The notes under the pieces were generated by a model that did no database searches, had not been told where the DNA came from, and was given only the letters and a program-made list of their open reading frames with translations. From the NCBI RefSeq assembly GCF_013201625.1, contig NZ_CP053839.1:1922001-1986000 (forward strand): 64,000 nucleotides of DNA, written 5' to 3'. The stretch comes from Aliarcobacter lanthieri. GTDB taxonomy: Bacteria > Campylobacterota > Campylobacteria > Campylobacterales > Arcobacteraceae. Of the stretch, positions 8,246 through 17,737 are shown in pieces (position 1 is the first letter of the stretch; each line of letters begins with the position of its first letter). Position numbers and translations under genes: made by a program.

Positions 8246-9829
8246 TTCATCATCATTACTAATACCACCAACTGGTTCTAAAACAGCTAAATAATCTTTG
8301 AACCTTGTTTGTCCTAAATTATCTGTTTTATAATCATTTAAAAGATTCTCAATATAATCAACAACTCCAGTTGCTGGAACTTTTACACCAATCTTTTTAG
8401 CAATTCTACTTTTACTTGTTCCTTCTAAATTTCCACCTAAAAGTACATCATATCCTTCAACTCTTTCTCCATCAAATCTCATCATACCACCAACGAATCC
8501 AATATCAGCAATTTGTGGATGAGAACAAGTATTACCGCATCCTGAGAATGCAATAGTTAAATCTTCTTTAAAATCTGGAAATCTATTTTCAAGTTCAACT
8601 AAAACTTTTTTTGCATATTCTTTTGTTTCTGTTATTCCAAACTTACAGAATTCTTTTCCAGTACATGACTGTAATCTTGCTCTAAATGGTGTAGGCTTAT
8701 ATGGATATCCTAGAGCTTCAAATTCATCTGCTAAATCTTGTGTTACCTCATCTCTTACATCATATACTAAAAAGTTTTGTGTTCCAGTTAATGCAATACC
8801 ACCAACTTCATATTTTTTACATATTTCATAAAACTTAACAAAATCTTCTCCTGCAACTCTTCCAGAATTTGTTGCAAATCCAACATAAGAAAGACCTGTT
8901 TGTTTTTGTTTATTTATTCCAAAATGATTTCTATTTTCATATGAAGCAATAAATGGTTCTTGTTCTCCAACTTGTAACTTATATCCAATAGCTTTTTCTA
9001 TTGTATCTACAAATTTTTCAATTCCCCAATCATTTAAAAGATGTCTTACTCTTGCTTTATTTCTATTACTTCTATTTCCATTATCTCTAAAAATTTCTGC
9101 ACAAGTAACTGCTACATCTAAAACTTGTTCTGGTTTTACATATCTTAAAGCTCTTGTAGCTATTTGTTTAGATTTTGATAAACCACCACCAATAGTTAAA
9201 TCAAATAAAACTTCATTTTCTTTATTTTTAAAAGCGGTAAAAGCAACATCTTGAATTTCATGTGCAGCACAGTGACATTTACATCCACTAATTCCTATTT
9301 TATATTTTCTTGGAAAATTACAAAATCTATCATCATTTTTATCAAAGTAACTATCTACATCTTTTAGAAGTTGTGTTACATCATATATTTCACCTTCATC
9401 TTTTCCACTTACAGGACAGGTCATAATAGGTCTTGGTCCATCTCCTGATGCCATTCTTGAAGTTAATCCAACACTACTTAATAAATCAAAAATAGCTGGA
9501 ATATCTTTTATTTGGATAAAGTGAAACTGAACATTTTGTCTTGTTGTAAAATCTACTAAACCTTGCGCATATTTTATTCCAATTTCACTCATAACTCTTA
9601 ATTGCTCTAAGTTCATTCTTGCATCAACAAGTTTTATTCTTTTCATAAAATATTTTTTATCTTCAATCCCATCTTTATTTATATGTGGATACATACCATA
9701 CCATTTTAAAAGACCTATATATTCATCACTTAAAGGAATTCCTTCTAATGCTTCTTTATATAAATCTTCAACTACTCTTAATGGATTTCTTGAAGCTTTA
9801 AGTTGTTCAAGTGCTGATAATTCTGCCAT
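8243..9829 (-). CDS. Siroheme nitrite/sulfite reductase, ferredoxin-type
   Basis: A 528-residue single-subunit reductase of the NirA/SirA/CysI superfamily, which reduces nitrite or sulfite by six electrons using siroheme coupled to a 4Fe-4S cluster. The cluster and siroheme ligands are visible as C389-x5-C395 (SCTGKEFC) and C431-x3-C435 (GCGNTC). A second cysteine-rich patch, GCKCHCAAH, lies near 182-190. Two ferredoxin-like half repeats are present: PRPIMTCPVSG in the first and RARLQSC in the second. Sequence alone does not settle nitrite versus sulfite; assimilatory sulfite reduction is plausible, as no nir or cys partners adjoin. It stands alone, convergent to the siderophore operon. The start ATG at 9829 has weak spacing to a purine-rich stretch. 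Confidence 0.9.
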   Translation of the reverse strand: MAELSALEQLKASRNPLRVVEDLYKEALEGIPLSDEYIGLLKWYGMYPHINKDGIEDKKYFMKRIKLVDARMNLEQLRVMSEIGIKYAQGLVDFTTRQNVQFHFIQIKDIPAIFDLLSSVGLTSRMASGDGPRPIMTCPVSGKDEGEIYDVTQLLKDVDSYFDKNDDRFCNFPRKYKIGISGCKCHCAAHEIQDVAFTAFKNKENEVLFDLTIGGGLSKSKQIATRALRYVKPEQVLDVAVTCAEIFRDNGNRSNRNKARVRHLLNDWGIEKFVDTIEKAIGYKLQVGEQEPFIASYENRNHFGINKQKQTGLSYVGFATNSGRVAGEDFVKFYEICKKYEVGGIALTGTQNFLVYDVRDEVTQDLADEFEALGYPYKPTPFRARLQSCTGKEFCKFGITETKEYAKKVLVELENRFPDFKEDLTIAFSGCGNTCSHPQIADIGFVGGMMRFDGERVEGYDVLLGGNLEGTSKSRIAKKIGVKVPATGVVDYIENLLNDYKTDNLGQTRFKDYLAVLEPVGGISNDDE

Positions 9830-9989
9830 ATTTAATCCCTTATAATTTTTTAATTTGTAATTTTACAATAGTTTTAAGAATTATATCTTGATATTTTTAA
9901 ATATATATTAAAATAAACTTGATTAAATTAATATAGTATTATTTTTGAACTTTAAGTTTTATTTTAGAATAAAAAAAATATTTATAGTT

Positions 9990-9995
9990 TATAAT
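9990..9995 (+). promoter_or_regulatory. -10 element upstream of the M42-like peptidase
   Basis: TATAAT 55 bases before the start at 10050. The leader holds a 7-bp inverted repeat TAGAATA/TATTCTA (10004-10010, 10021-10027). Confidence 0.4.
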
Positions 9996-10049
9996 TCCAC
10001 GCATAGAATAATTTACTTTTTATTCTATCTAAAATTTTAGGAGTTAATT

Positions 10050-11132
10050 TTGGTTAATTCATTGATAAATGAGCCAAAAAATTTTAATCTTTTTTTAGAT
10101 TTATTAAAGCAACTCATTCGTGTTCCATCTGTAACTGGAGCCGAACACTCTTTTTTAGTTTATATAAAAAGAGAGCTTGAAGAACTAGGGATTAAAACTC
10201 AACATTATGATGGTTTATTAGTAGCACAAGGTAATAACCCAACAAATGGAATATTAAGTGCACATATTGATAGACATGGTGTCATTTGTACAGGTCCAAA
10301 TGAGTTCCAATTTGCTGCATTTTTAGCAAAAAATCGTTCTGATTTAAAAGGAAACTCAGTATCTGAACAAACTTTCCAACTAATTTTTCAAAGATATATC
10401 AACCAACAAGTTCACGCTTATGAACCTTATAGCGGTAGTTACTTAGGAATGGGAACTATAAAAAATGCCTTTTTAAAAGAAGAGATAAATAATCTTATCT
10501 TTGATATAGAAGGACTTTCTCATCTTCAACCAGGAACACCAATAGCTTTTAGTGATAAGTTAAAACAAAATAATAATTTAATCTCTGCTCAACTAGATAA
10601 TGTTCTTTCAGCAGCAATTATTATATATTTGTATCAAAGTGGATTTCAAGGAACTGCATTTTTCACAGCTCAAGAAGAAGCAGGAAGATCTTGGAGATTT
10701 GTACATGAGTGGTTTAAAAAACAAAATCTTTGCACAAATGAGCTTCTTGTTTTAGATACAAGCCCTTATGATAATAGAGAAGATGCAGATAAGCAGCTTG
10801 TAGTTTTACGAAATAAAGATGTAAATGCTAGGTTTAAATCACCTATTTTAAAACAACTAAAAAACTTTTGTAAAAAAAACAAAATATCATTTTCTTGTAA
10901 AGATAAATTTATTGAAGCAAAAAATAAAATTCGACTAGAACAAGGACTAAAACCTTTAAGTTTAGGAAGTACTGAACTTGGAAGAATTGTTATGGAGTCA
11001 AAAGGAAGAATACAAGGAACTACATTACAGATTCCAACAACAGGATATCACACAGTCGATGAAACAGCTTCGATAGAATCAGTTAAGGCAATTTTATTTA
11101 TTTTAAGTAGTTTATATATAACTACAAACTAA
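10050..11132 (+). CDS. M42/M20-type zinc metallopeptidase
   Basis: 360 residues. The metal-binding pattern of co-catalytic aminopeptidases is present in order: SAHIDRHG (His, Asp), AQLDNVLS (bridging Asp), TAQEEAG (Glu pair: catalytic base and ligand), VLDTSPYD (Asp), TGYHTVDE (His). This fits the M42 (glutamyl aminopeptidase/endoglucanase M) family or a close M20 relative. The middle region (about 90-160) would be the lid/oligomerisation domain. The protein is cytosolic, with no signal peptide. Translation starts at TTG (10050), supported by AGGAG six bases upstream. The next small gene lies 18 bases downstream, so they may be co-transcribed. The substrate is unknown. Confidence 0.85.
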   Translation: MVNSLINEPKNFNLFLDLLKQLIRVPSVTGAEHSFLVYIKRELEELGIKTQHYDGLLVAQGNNPTNGILSAHIDRHGVICTGPNEFQFAAFLAKNRSDLKGNSVSEQTFQLIFQRYINQQVHAYEPYSGSYLGMGTIKNAFLKEEINNLIFDIEGLSHLQPGTPIAFSDKLKQNNNLISAQLDNVLSAAIIIYLYQSGFQGTAFFTAQEEAGRSWRFVHEWFKKQNLCTNELLVLDTSPYDNREDADKQLVVLRNKDVNARFKSPILKQLKNFCKKNKISFSCKDKFIEAKNKIRLEQGLKPLSLGSTELGRIVMESKGRIQGTTLQIPTTGYHTVDETASIESVKAILFILSSLYITTN

Positions 11133-11150
11133 AAAATTTAGAGGTATAAA

Positions 11151-11381
11151 ATGAATTTAGCTATTATTTATGAATTAAGAGCAAACGATGTAAAAGAAGA
11201 AGACATCGAATTAATCATGGATAGAGTAAAAAATAGATTAAGTGAAGAAAATATTGACAAAGAGCTTGTAAAATTGGGTTATCCTAAAATATTTACTGTA
11301 GATTATGATGAATATGACGATTTTAGTTACGAAGATAACTACACTCCAAACCATAAAGGAAATTTTGACGATTTAGATTAA
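11151..11381 (+). CDS. Small acidic protein of unknown function
   Basis: 76 residues, very acidic in the second half (VDYDEYDDFSYEDNY) with a helical first half (EEDIELIMDRVKNRLSEEN). No known domain is recognised, and there is no signal or membrane segment. GAGG 8-10 bases before the ATG supports translation. It follows the metallopeptidase by 18 bases and is closed by a hairpin. The bipartite helix plus acidic tail could suit a small adaptor or partner protein; this is a guess. Confidence 0.7.
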   Translation: MNLAIIYELRANDVKEEDIELIMDRVKNRLSEENIDKELVKLGYPKIFTVDYDEYDDFSYEDNYTPNHKGNFDDLD

Positions 11382-11396
11382 AAAATCTTATTTTAT

Positions 11397-11425
11397 ACTT
11401 TCATAAGCATTTTGTTTATGAAAGT
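11397..11425 (+). terminator. Hairpin between the acidic-protein gene and tex
   Basis: A 10-bp perfect stem ACTTTCATAA/TTATGAAAGT (11397-11406 and 11416-11425) with a 9-base loop. No clear T-run follows. It argues against the in-frame starts at 11412 and 11418 for tex, which lie inside it. Confidence 0.5.
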
Positions 11426-11462
11426 TGCCTATTATTTCATAAAAACTAAAAAAAGAATATTT

Positions 11463-13565
11463 ATGAATTTAATAGAAATTTTACAACACAAAACAAATCT
11501 ACCAAAAAATATTATTGAAAATATTATAAAACTACTTGATGAAGGTTGTACTATCCCATTTATAGCAAGATATAGAAAAGAGTTTACAAATGGTGCTAGT
11601 GATGAGCAACTTAGAGTTTTTGAAGAAGTTTTTGAATACTCAAAAAAACTAATTCATAGAAAAGATGAAATCATAAATCTTTTAAAAGATAAAAATTTTT
11701 TAGACAATAAGCTCTTAAAAAATTTAGAGGAAGCTTCAACTTTACAAGCATTAGAAGATATTTATGCACCTTTTAAAGAAAAAAAATCATCAAGAACCAC
11801 TGCTGCAATTGAAAATGGCTTAGAATCTCTTGCAAATATTATACAAAGTATGAGATACACTTTAGAAGAGTGTGAACAAAAAGCTAAGTCATTTTTAAAT
11901 GAAAATATAAAATCAGCAAATGATGCTATAAATGGCGCAAAAGATATAATCGCACAAAGATATGCAGATGACTTTAAATCAAAAGAGATTATTAGAAATC
12001 TTATACAAAATTGGGGGATTTTAGAAGTAAGTGAAGGTAAAGAATTTGATAAGAATGGACTTTATTTAAACTTTGCAAATACAACTGAGAAAATAAAATA
12101 TATAAAATCTCATAGAGTTTTAGCAATTTTAAGAGCAGTAAATGAAAAACAACTCAATATAAAAGTTGAAATTGATGAAAAACATATTTTAGAAAATATA
12201 AAAAAATATAAAATTCCTATCAATGCAAATAGCTCAAAAGAGTTAGTATTTGATGCTTACAAAGATGGTTTAAAAAGACTTCTTCTTCCAACTTTAAAAA
12301 GAGAAGCTATCACAAACTTAAAAGAAAAAGCTGGAATTGAAGCAATAGAACTTTTTGGAAAAAATCTAAAAGAGTTACTTCAAACTGCTCCACTTGTAAA
12401 TCAAATAATACTTGGAATAGACCCAGGATATAAAACTGGTTGTAAATTAGCAATTATTAATGAAAATGGGCTATTTTTAGATAGTGCAGTTATATATCCT
12501 ACAAAACCTAAAGAAGATTTTTTAAATTCAGAAAAAACTGTATTAGAAATTATCAAAAAATATAAAGTTACTGCCATTGCTATTGGAAATGGTACAGCTT
12601 CAAGAGAGACAGCAAATTTTATAGATAGTTTGATAAAAGATAATAACTTAGATATTAAATATGCAATCGTTAGTGAAATTGGAGCAAGTGTTTATTCAGC
12701 TTCAAAAATAGCTTCACAAGAGTATCCAAACCTTGATGTAACTATACGAGGAGCAATATCAATTGCACAAAGACTTCGAGATCCAATGGCCGCTTTAGTA
12801 AAAATAGACCCAAAATCTTTAGGAATTGGACAATATCAACATGATGTAAATCAAAAAGAATTAAGCCAAAAACTAGAAAATATCACTATAGATTTGGTAA
12901 ATAAAGTTGGGGTTGATTTGAACTCTGCTTCATATAAACTTCTTTCATTTATCTCAGGAATTAGTGAGAAATTAGCACAAAATATTGTTGAGCATAGAGA
13001 AAAAATCAAAAAATTTACTACAAAAGAACAACTTTTAAAAGTAAAAGGTATAGGAGAAAAAGCCTATATTCAAAGTGTAGGATTTTTGCGAATAAAAGAT
13101 GGCTTATCTATTTTGGATAATACAGCAATTCACCCAGAAGATTATGAACTTACTCTAAAACTACAAAAAAACTATGTTATTGAAGAAATAAAAGATTTTG
13201 AAAAAGTAGCAAATGAGTTAAATACAAGTGTTATAAAAGTAAAAGATATAGTAAATGAGTTACTAAAACCTGGCTATGATGTAAGAATTGAGTTCAATAG
13301 CGTAAAATTTTCAAATGATATTTTAGATATAAATGATTTAAAAGAGGGATTTATATTAAGTGGTATTGTAAGAAATATCACAGATTTTGGAGCATTTGTA
13401 GATATTGGACTAAAAAATGATGCCCTACTTCATATCTCACAAATAAGTGAAAAAAGAATCTCTCATCCTAGTGAAGTTTTAAGTATAAATCAAAATTTAG
13501 AAAACTTAAAAGTTATAAGTGTGGATTTAGAAAAACAAAGAGTTGGAATTAGTCTAAAAAGTTAA
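11463..13565 (+). CDS. tex: Tex, RNA-binding transcription accessory protein
   Basis: About 700 residues with the full Tex architecture. An N-terminal helical region (TIPFIARYRKE) is followed by a YqgF/RNase H-like domain (ILGIDPGYKTGCKLA). A helix-hairpin-helix region comes next (LLSFISGISEKLAQNIVEHR and LLKVKGIGEKAY). A C-terminal S1 domain lies at about 630-700 (GIVRNITDFGAFVDIG). Tex binds nucleic acid and affects transcription and ribosome-associated processes. The reading frame extends upstream to TTG 11412, but that lies inside a hairpin. ATG 11463 gives the usual Tex N-terminus (MNLIEILQ), so I use it. It is monocistronic here and faces the convergent MFS gene. Confidence 0.92.
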   Translation: MNLIEILQHKTNLPKNIIENIIKLLDEGCTIPFIARYRKEFTNGASDEQLRVFEEVFEYSKKLIHRKDEIINLLKDKNFLDNKLLKNLEEASTLQALEDIYAPFKEKKSSRTTAAIENGLESLANIIQSMRYTLEECEQKAKSFLNENIKSANDAINGAKDIIAQRYADDFKSKEIIRNLIQNWGILEVSEGKEFDKNGLYLNFANTTEKIKYIKSHRVLAILRAVNEKQLNIKVEIDEKHILENIKKYKIPINANSSKELVFDAYKDGLKRLLLPTLKREAITNLKEKAGIEAIELFGKNLKELLQTAPLVNQIILGIDPGYKTGCKLAIINENGLFLDSAVIYPTKPKEDFLNSEKTVLEIIKKYKVTAIAIGNGTASRETANFIDSLIKDNNLDIKYAIVSEIGASVYSASKIASQEYPNLDVTIRGAISIAQRLRDPMAALVKIDPKSLGIGQYQHDVNQKELSQKLENITIDLVNKVGVDLNSASYKLLSFISGISEKLAQNIVEHREKIKKFTTKEQLLKVKGIGEKAYIQSVGFLRIKDGLSILDNTAIHPEDYELTLKLQKNYVIEEIKDFEKVANELNTSVIKVKDIVNELLKPGYDVRIEFNSVKFSNDILDINDLKEGFILSGIVRNITDFGAFVDIGLKNDALLHISQISEKRISHPSEVLSINQNLENLKVISVDLEKQRVGISLKS

Positions 13566-13607
13566 ATCCAAACTCTAACAATTTTCTAAATAATTAAATC
13601 CATTATC

Positions 13608-14807
13608 TTATTCTTTCAAATATCTTTTAATCTTAAAAGATAAGATAAGTGGAATTATAGCTATACAAGAAACAATTAAAATTATATTCTCATATCCAAG
13701 TTTTCCAGAAAAATATACACTTAAACTCGCAAATACAATTATTGAAAACATAAAAATACTATGCTGTATAGCATATTGTGAAGCTGGATTTTCACTATCT
13801 ATTTCATCCATCATCAGAATAGATATTATAGTTGCAGTTGGAGTATAAAAAAGGTAAATTAATCCAACTATTACAGTGACAATATAAATATTGTTATATC
13901 CATTTAAGATAATTAGCAATAATAAAATACTAAAAATTTGACCAAAAGCTGAAAGTATTAAAATATTTATTCTTCCAAATTTATTAACTAAAAAAGAAGT
14001 TCCAAAAGAAGCTAAGATTCCGATACTATAACCAACAATATGAACTATAAATCCAATATCTTGCAATTCCCATTTTTCATCAACTAAAATTGGCGCTATT
14101 AAACCATGTGCACTTGCAATAGCACTTGGAAATAAAAAAATAAAAATAAACCATATTTTTCTATTTTTAGTCTGCCAAAAGCTATAAAATTCTTTAAAAA
14201 CTGCAACTTTTTTCTTTATTACTTTTTCTTGTGTAGTTTCTTTAAAAAATAAAAGTTGTAAGATAGATATACTTGTAACAACTGCTAATATAAAAAGTGT
14301 ATTTTGCCAACCAATATAAGAGTATATCATCAAAGCTACTCCACCACCTAATATAGTTCCTATCAAACCTCCTGAAACTTTTATAGCATTTCCTAAAGTT
14401 CTTTGTTCTTTAGTCAAAGTTTTATAAACCAAAGCATCTAAAGCAATATCTTGTGTTGCGGAGAAAAAAGAAAAAATCAAAGCACATATCACAATATATT
14501 GGATTTGTGTATTTATGTCAAAATAAGAACTTATAAATAAAGAAATAAACATAATAAATTGAGCTAAGAGCAACCAAAATTTATAATGCCCTATTTTTTG
14601 AATATTTATTTTATCTACAATTGGAGCCCAAATAAATCTTAAAACCCAAAAAAGCCCCAACATATAAATTAAACCGATATTTTCTAAAGATAACCCACTT
14701 TTTCTTAAAATTGAAATAAAAGCTTCTGTAAAAAAACCTAAACCCAAGAATTGAGTAATATATAAAGATAAAAGCAATAAAAAATGTTTTTTTGATATGA
14801 TTTTCAA
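13608..14807 (-). CDS. MFS permease, AmpG/RhtX-FptX-like siderophore importer candidate
   Basis: About 399 residues with twelve predicted membrane helices. The motif FSFFSATQDIALDALVYK in the loop after helix 4 is the hallmark of the AmpG/PAT branch of the major facilitator superfamily, to which the siderophore permeases RhtX and FptX also belong. The neighbours are a TonB receptor transcribed just upstream on the same strand and a PchR-like regulator, so inner-membrane import of a ferric siderophore or similar chelate is the best inference. AmpG-type muropeptide import is the alternative. The frame opens at TTG 14819, but TTG 14807 has GGAG six bases upstream and is preferred. A hairpin separates it from the receptor gene. 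Confidence 0.85.
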   Translation of the reverse strand: MKIISKKHFLLLLSLYITQFLGLGFFTEAFISILRKSGLSLENIGLIYMLGLFWVLRFIWAPIVDKINIQKIGHYKFWLLLAQFIMFISLFISSYFDINTQIQYIVICALIFSFFSATQDIALDALVYKTLTKEQRTLGNAIKVSGGLIGTILGGGVALMIYSYIGWQNTLFILAVVTSISILQLLFFKETTQEKVIKKKVAVFKEFYSFWQTKNRKIWFIFIFLFPSAIASAHGLIAPILVDEKWELQDIGFIVHIVGYSIGILASFGTSFLVNKFGRINILILSAFGQIFSILLLLIILNGYNNIYIVTVIVGLIYLFYTPTATIISILMMDEIDSENPASQYAIQHSIFMFSIIVFASLSVYFSGKLGYENIILIVSCIAIIPLILSFKIKRYLKE

Positions 14808-14833
14808 TCTATACTCCAAAATTAAAATCTATT

Positions 14834-14853
14834 ACCCCGAAATCTTTCGGGGT
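14834..14853 (-). terminator. Hairpin between receptor and MFS permease genes
   Basis: An 8-bp GC-rich stem ACCCCGAA/TTCGGGGT with loop ATCT, four bases beyond the receptor stop codon on the minus strand. The following T-content is moderate. It probably limits readthrough from the receptor into the permease, giving unequal expression in one operon. Confidence 0.6.
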
Positions 14854-14858
14854 TTATT

Positions 14859-17627
14859 CTAGAAACGATACTCTAATGAGGCAGTTATCGTTCTTCCTGG
14901 TAAAACTGTAGCATATTCACTAAAAGGCATCATATCCAACTGGTCTGTTATATTTGCAACATAAACTCCAACTTTCAATGCCTTTGTAACTTTATAATTT
15001 GCAAAAAGATCAAATTTCAATACATCTGGGAATCTTTTTACTTCTGCCATATCTCCTACTTTATATGGAGATTTTCCTGTAACATCTTTATTTGCTTCTG
15101 TGATATTAAGATAAGATTTCTGTTTACCTCTATAGTGTAAAGTTGTACCCAATTCTAAATCTCCATTAAGTGGAGTAATAGCAGCTGTTAAACTAGCTTG
15201 AAATGGTTCAATAGTTTGAAAACTTGCCCACTTATAAGAGTTCCCACAAACATGTCTTCCTGTTCCTGCTGAAGTATAAGTAATAGTACCATCTGTATCA
15301 GTACTTTTATAATAACCCTTTCCTCCAGGGAATTCATCATAACAAACTTTATTTTTCTTTTTAAATGGCACTGTCATATTTCCATTTATATAAAAGCTTG
15401 ATTGAGAATAAGAGAAATCTATACCCAAACCTTTTGTTATCCAATCTTCTGTATTATTTGTATAGCTCATATCAGTAAACTTTGTTAGAGTATCACCATA
15501 ACCAGAACCAGAACCTCTACCATTATTATAATCTATAGCATGATTATTTGCATTTGAATATGCCATTAAAATATAGTTATCTATTTTATTTCTATAAAGA
15601 TTAGCATTTAAACTTATAAAATCATCATTTGAAAAGAAATCTGATTTTTGATAGTTTAATCCAGCTTGTAAAGATAGATTTTTTTCTGGTTCTAAATATG
15701 AATTTTGTCCCATAAGTCCTTTATAATAATATCCATGCATATATAGTTCACTCACAGAAGGAGCTCTTTGTCCGTATGAGCCTTGAGTATAGATAGTAAG
15801 GCTTGTATTTGGAATAGTATATTGTAAATCTGCATTTGCAGCTTTTAGTGTCCAAGAGTGCTTTTTATTTGTATTAAGTTTTCTAGAATCTAACCAACTT
15901 TGTTTAAAAGAACCTGAATTTTTATACTCTTGCCAAGCTTGATAACTAGCTTGATCACCCTTTCCTCTCAGCCAATATTTTTCGTCCATCCCCGTTAAAC
16001 CTGCAGGCATAAAATGTTTATATCCTAAATATATAGTACCTGCTTTAGTTACAGTTCCTTCATAGATTGAAGGGTTATGAACATCTAAAAATACTCTTTT
16101 TACTCCTGTGCTTATATTCCATTTCCAAGGATTAGTATCTTCATAATCACTACTTAATGCCATAGAAGCAGCATAAGTATCTGAATCTGAATTTGGATTA
16201 AAAGCAGCTCCTTGACTTATATCTTCTTTATCAAAAACATATTGATTTTGTGCATGTGTTAGTGTATAGTCATTTGCTTTATGATTTAGTTTTTTATACT
16301 CCATACCTATATTAAACTTTATTGAACCTACATATGTATCATCAAAATAGCTAGTATTATCTACTCTTAATCCTACAGAATTATCTTCTATCTTACTATA
16401 AAACTTATCAACTACTTCAAGTTTACCACCATAAGGATTTGGCCAAAATTGATCTCTTCTCATTCTTTCATAAAAAAGAGTAATAGAAGGATTTAAAAAT
16501 TCTGAAAAAGAGGCTTGATAGTTTGAACTGATAATATCTGAATCAAGTTTTGTATCTACATAAAAACCTGATTCTATAAATTCACTTGTTCCATCTAAGT
16601 TTTTTATTAGCTTTATTCCAACATCAGATTGATAGTGAGCTTTTGTTTTTGTGGCAAAAAGATTTATAGTTTGTTCATCATCTATAAAATATCTAAATTT
16701 TGTCATACCAGACTCTGTTTTTCTAAAAGTCCCTGGACTTACAGAATTTTTTGCAGCACTCTTCATATTTTCAATAATAAGAGGATTTCCTTTAGCAATA
16801 GCTTCACTTGAACCAATACTACCATCTGTACCATCATCTTTACCTCTATGAATAAAGTCATATTCCCCCAATATTGACCTATACATCAAGTTTCCTTTTT
16901 TATCAATATATGCTTCAGAAATACCAATTCCTCCCCATTGTATTGAATCAGAATTTTTTACATATTTGCTTGTACTTATATTTTTCCCCATATGGTAGTT
17001 TTTATTTTCACTTTTGCTTAAACCTACTAAAAATTCCCATTTATCACCTTTTGCACCTACTATTGCACTACCTGATGGTTCTTGACCATTTGAATATTTA
17101 CTTATACCTGTTGAAAATTTTAGTAATCCACCATAATTTTTCCCATTTTTTACTATATCATTTACATCAAAATATTTAAAATTAGCAGACCCAGCTAAAT
17201 TCCCTATAGAACTAGCATCTGTAGTAGCTCCTTTTTTGATATCAATAGATTTTAAAAAAGCTGGATTTACTAAGATAGTACCACTTTGTTTAAAGTTGTG
17301 CCCAAAAGCTTCAAAATTTTGTTGTATTCCCTCCAAAGATTGAGATACCCTTCCATGACCTCCTAAACCTTGAATTTCAACAGAGATATCTGGTCTTTGA
17401 TAAAGTCCATTTAAAGATATTTCAGAAGTTTGATTTAGTAAATCAGCTATATTATTGGTATTTCTTTTTTCTATAGTATCTCCTCCTATACTTGAAGTTG
17501 CCCCTATTTCTTTTTTAGATGTAACTTTTACCTCATCTAAAATGGTTGTAGGACTATCCTGTGCATTGGCAAAAGAATTTGCCAATACAAGAGCTATGAA
17601 AGTAGAGCTTAGAGATATTTTTTTCAT
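14859..17627 (-). CDS. Large TonB-dependent receptor of the PchR/MFS locus
   Basis: 922 residues. The signal peptide ends near ANA (residue 22), followed by a TonB box-like ILDEVKVTSK. The plug domain is at about 40-165 (NNIADLLNQTSEISLNG, DIKKGATTDASSIGN). The barrel is long, with large loops, and ends SLEYRF. Within the barrel, QRAPSVSELYMHGYY followed by LEPEKNLSLQAG resembles the FRAP/NPxL region of heme and hemoglobin receptors, although similar boxes occur in other TonB receptors. The gene is divergent from the AraC regulator and precedes the MFS permease, an order typical of pyochelin/rhizobactin-type loci. The ligand is therefore ambiguous between heme and a siderophore or other metallophore. 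Confidence 0.9.
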   Translation of the reverse strand: MKKISLSSTFIALVLANSFANAQDSPTTILDEVKVTSKKEIGATSSIGGDTIEKRNTNNIADLLNQTSEISLNGLYQRPDISVEIQGLGGHGRVSQSLEGIQQNFEAFGHNFKQSGTILVNPAFLKSIDIKKGATTDASSIGNLAGSANFKYFDVNDIVKNGKNYGGLLKFSTGISKYSNGQEPSGSAIVGAKGDKWEFLVGLSKSENKNYHMGKNISTSKYVKNSDSIQWGGIGISEAYIDKKGNLMYRSILGEYDFIHRGKDDGTDGSIGSSEAIAKGNPLIIENMKSAAKNSVSPGTFRKTESGMTKFRYFIDDEQTINLFATKTKAHYQSDVGIKLIKNLDGTSEFIESGFYVDTKLDSDIISSNYQASFSEFLNPSITLFYERMRRDQFWPNPYGGKLEVVDKFYSKIEDNSVGLRVDNTSYFDDTYVGSIKFNIGMEYKKLNHKANDYTLTHAQNQYVFDKEDISQGAAFNPNSDSDTYAASMALSSDYEDTNPWKWNISTGVKRVFLDVHNPSIYEGTVTKAGTIYLGYKHFMPAGLTGMDEKYWLRGKGDQASYQAWQEYKNSGSFKQSWLDSRKLNTNKKHSWTLKAANADLQYTIPNTSLTIYTQGSYGQRAPSVSELYMHGYYYKGLMGQNSYLEPEKNLSLQAGLNYQKSDFFSNDDFISLNANLYRNKIDNYILMAYSNANNHAIDYNNGRGSGSGYGDTLTKFTDMSYTNNTEDWITKGLGIDFSYSQSSFYINGNMTVPFKKKNKVCYDEFPGGKGYYKSTDTDGTITYTSAGTGRHVCGNSYKWASFQTIEPFQASLTAAITPLNGDLELGTTLHYRGKQKSYLNITEANKDVTGKSPYKVGDMAEVKRFPDVLKFDLFANYKVTKALKVGVYVANITDQLDMMPFSEYATVLPGRTITASLEYRF

Positions 17628-17661
17628 TATTTTTATCCTTTTTTATCTTTGTTTATATATA

Positions 17662-17690
17662 ATTATATTAATAATTAAAAGCAATAACAA
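17662..17690 (-). promoter_or_regulatory. Promoter of the large TonB receptor
   Basis: On the minus strand TTGTTA (17690-17685), a 17-base spacer and TATAAT (17667-17662), 35 bases ahead of the receptor ATG. The 110-base divergent gap it sits in is the expected binding region of the AraC regulator. No convincing Fur box was seen. Confidence 0.55.
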
Positions 17691-17737
17691 ATATTTATGA
17701 ATGATTATTGAATTTTTATTAATTAAAAAGGTATTTT

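Noticed and set aside
11412-11462. Upstream extension of tex starting at TTG 11412
   Set aside because: The start lies inside a 10-bp hairpin and adds 17 residues not typical of Tex. ATG 11463 gives the family N-terminus.
14808-14819. TTG 14819 as start of the MFS permease
   Set aside because: TTG 14807 has GGAG at six bases; the upstream TTG has no ribosome binding site and overlaps that GGAG.
16629-17179. Plus-strand open frames inside the large TonB receptor, and similar antisense frames in other genes
   Set aside because: They are shadows of well-supported genes, have low-complexity Phe/Leu/Tyr-rich products and lack ribosome binding sites.
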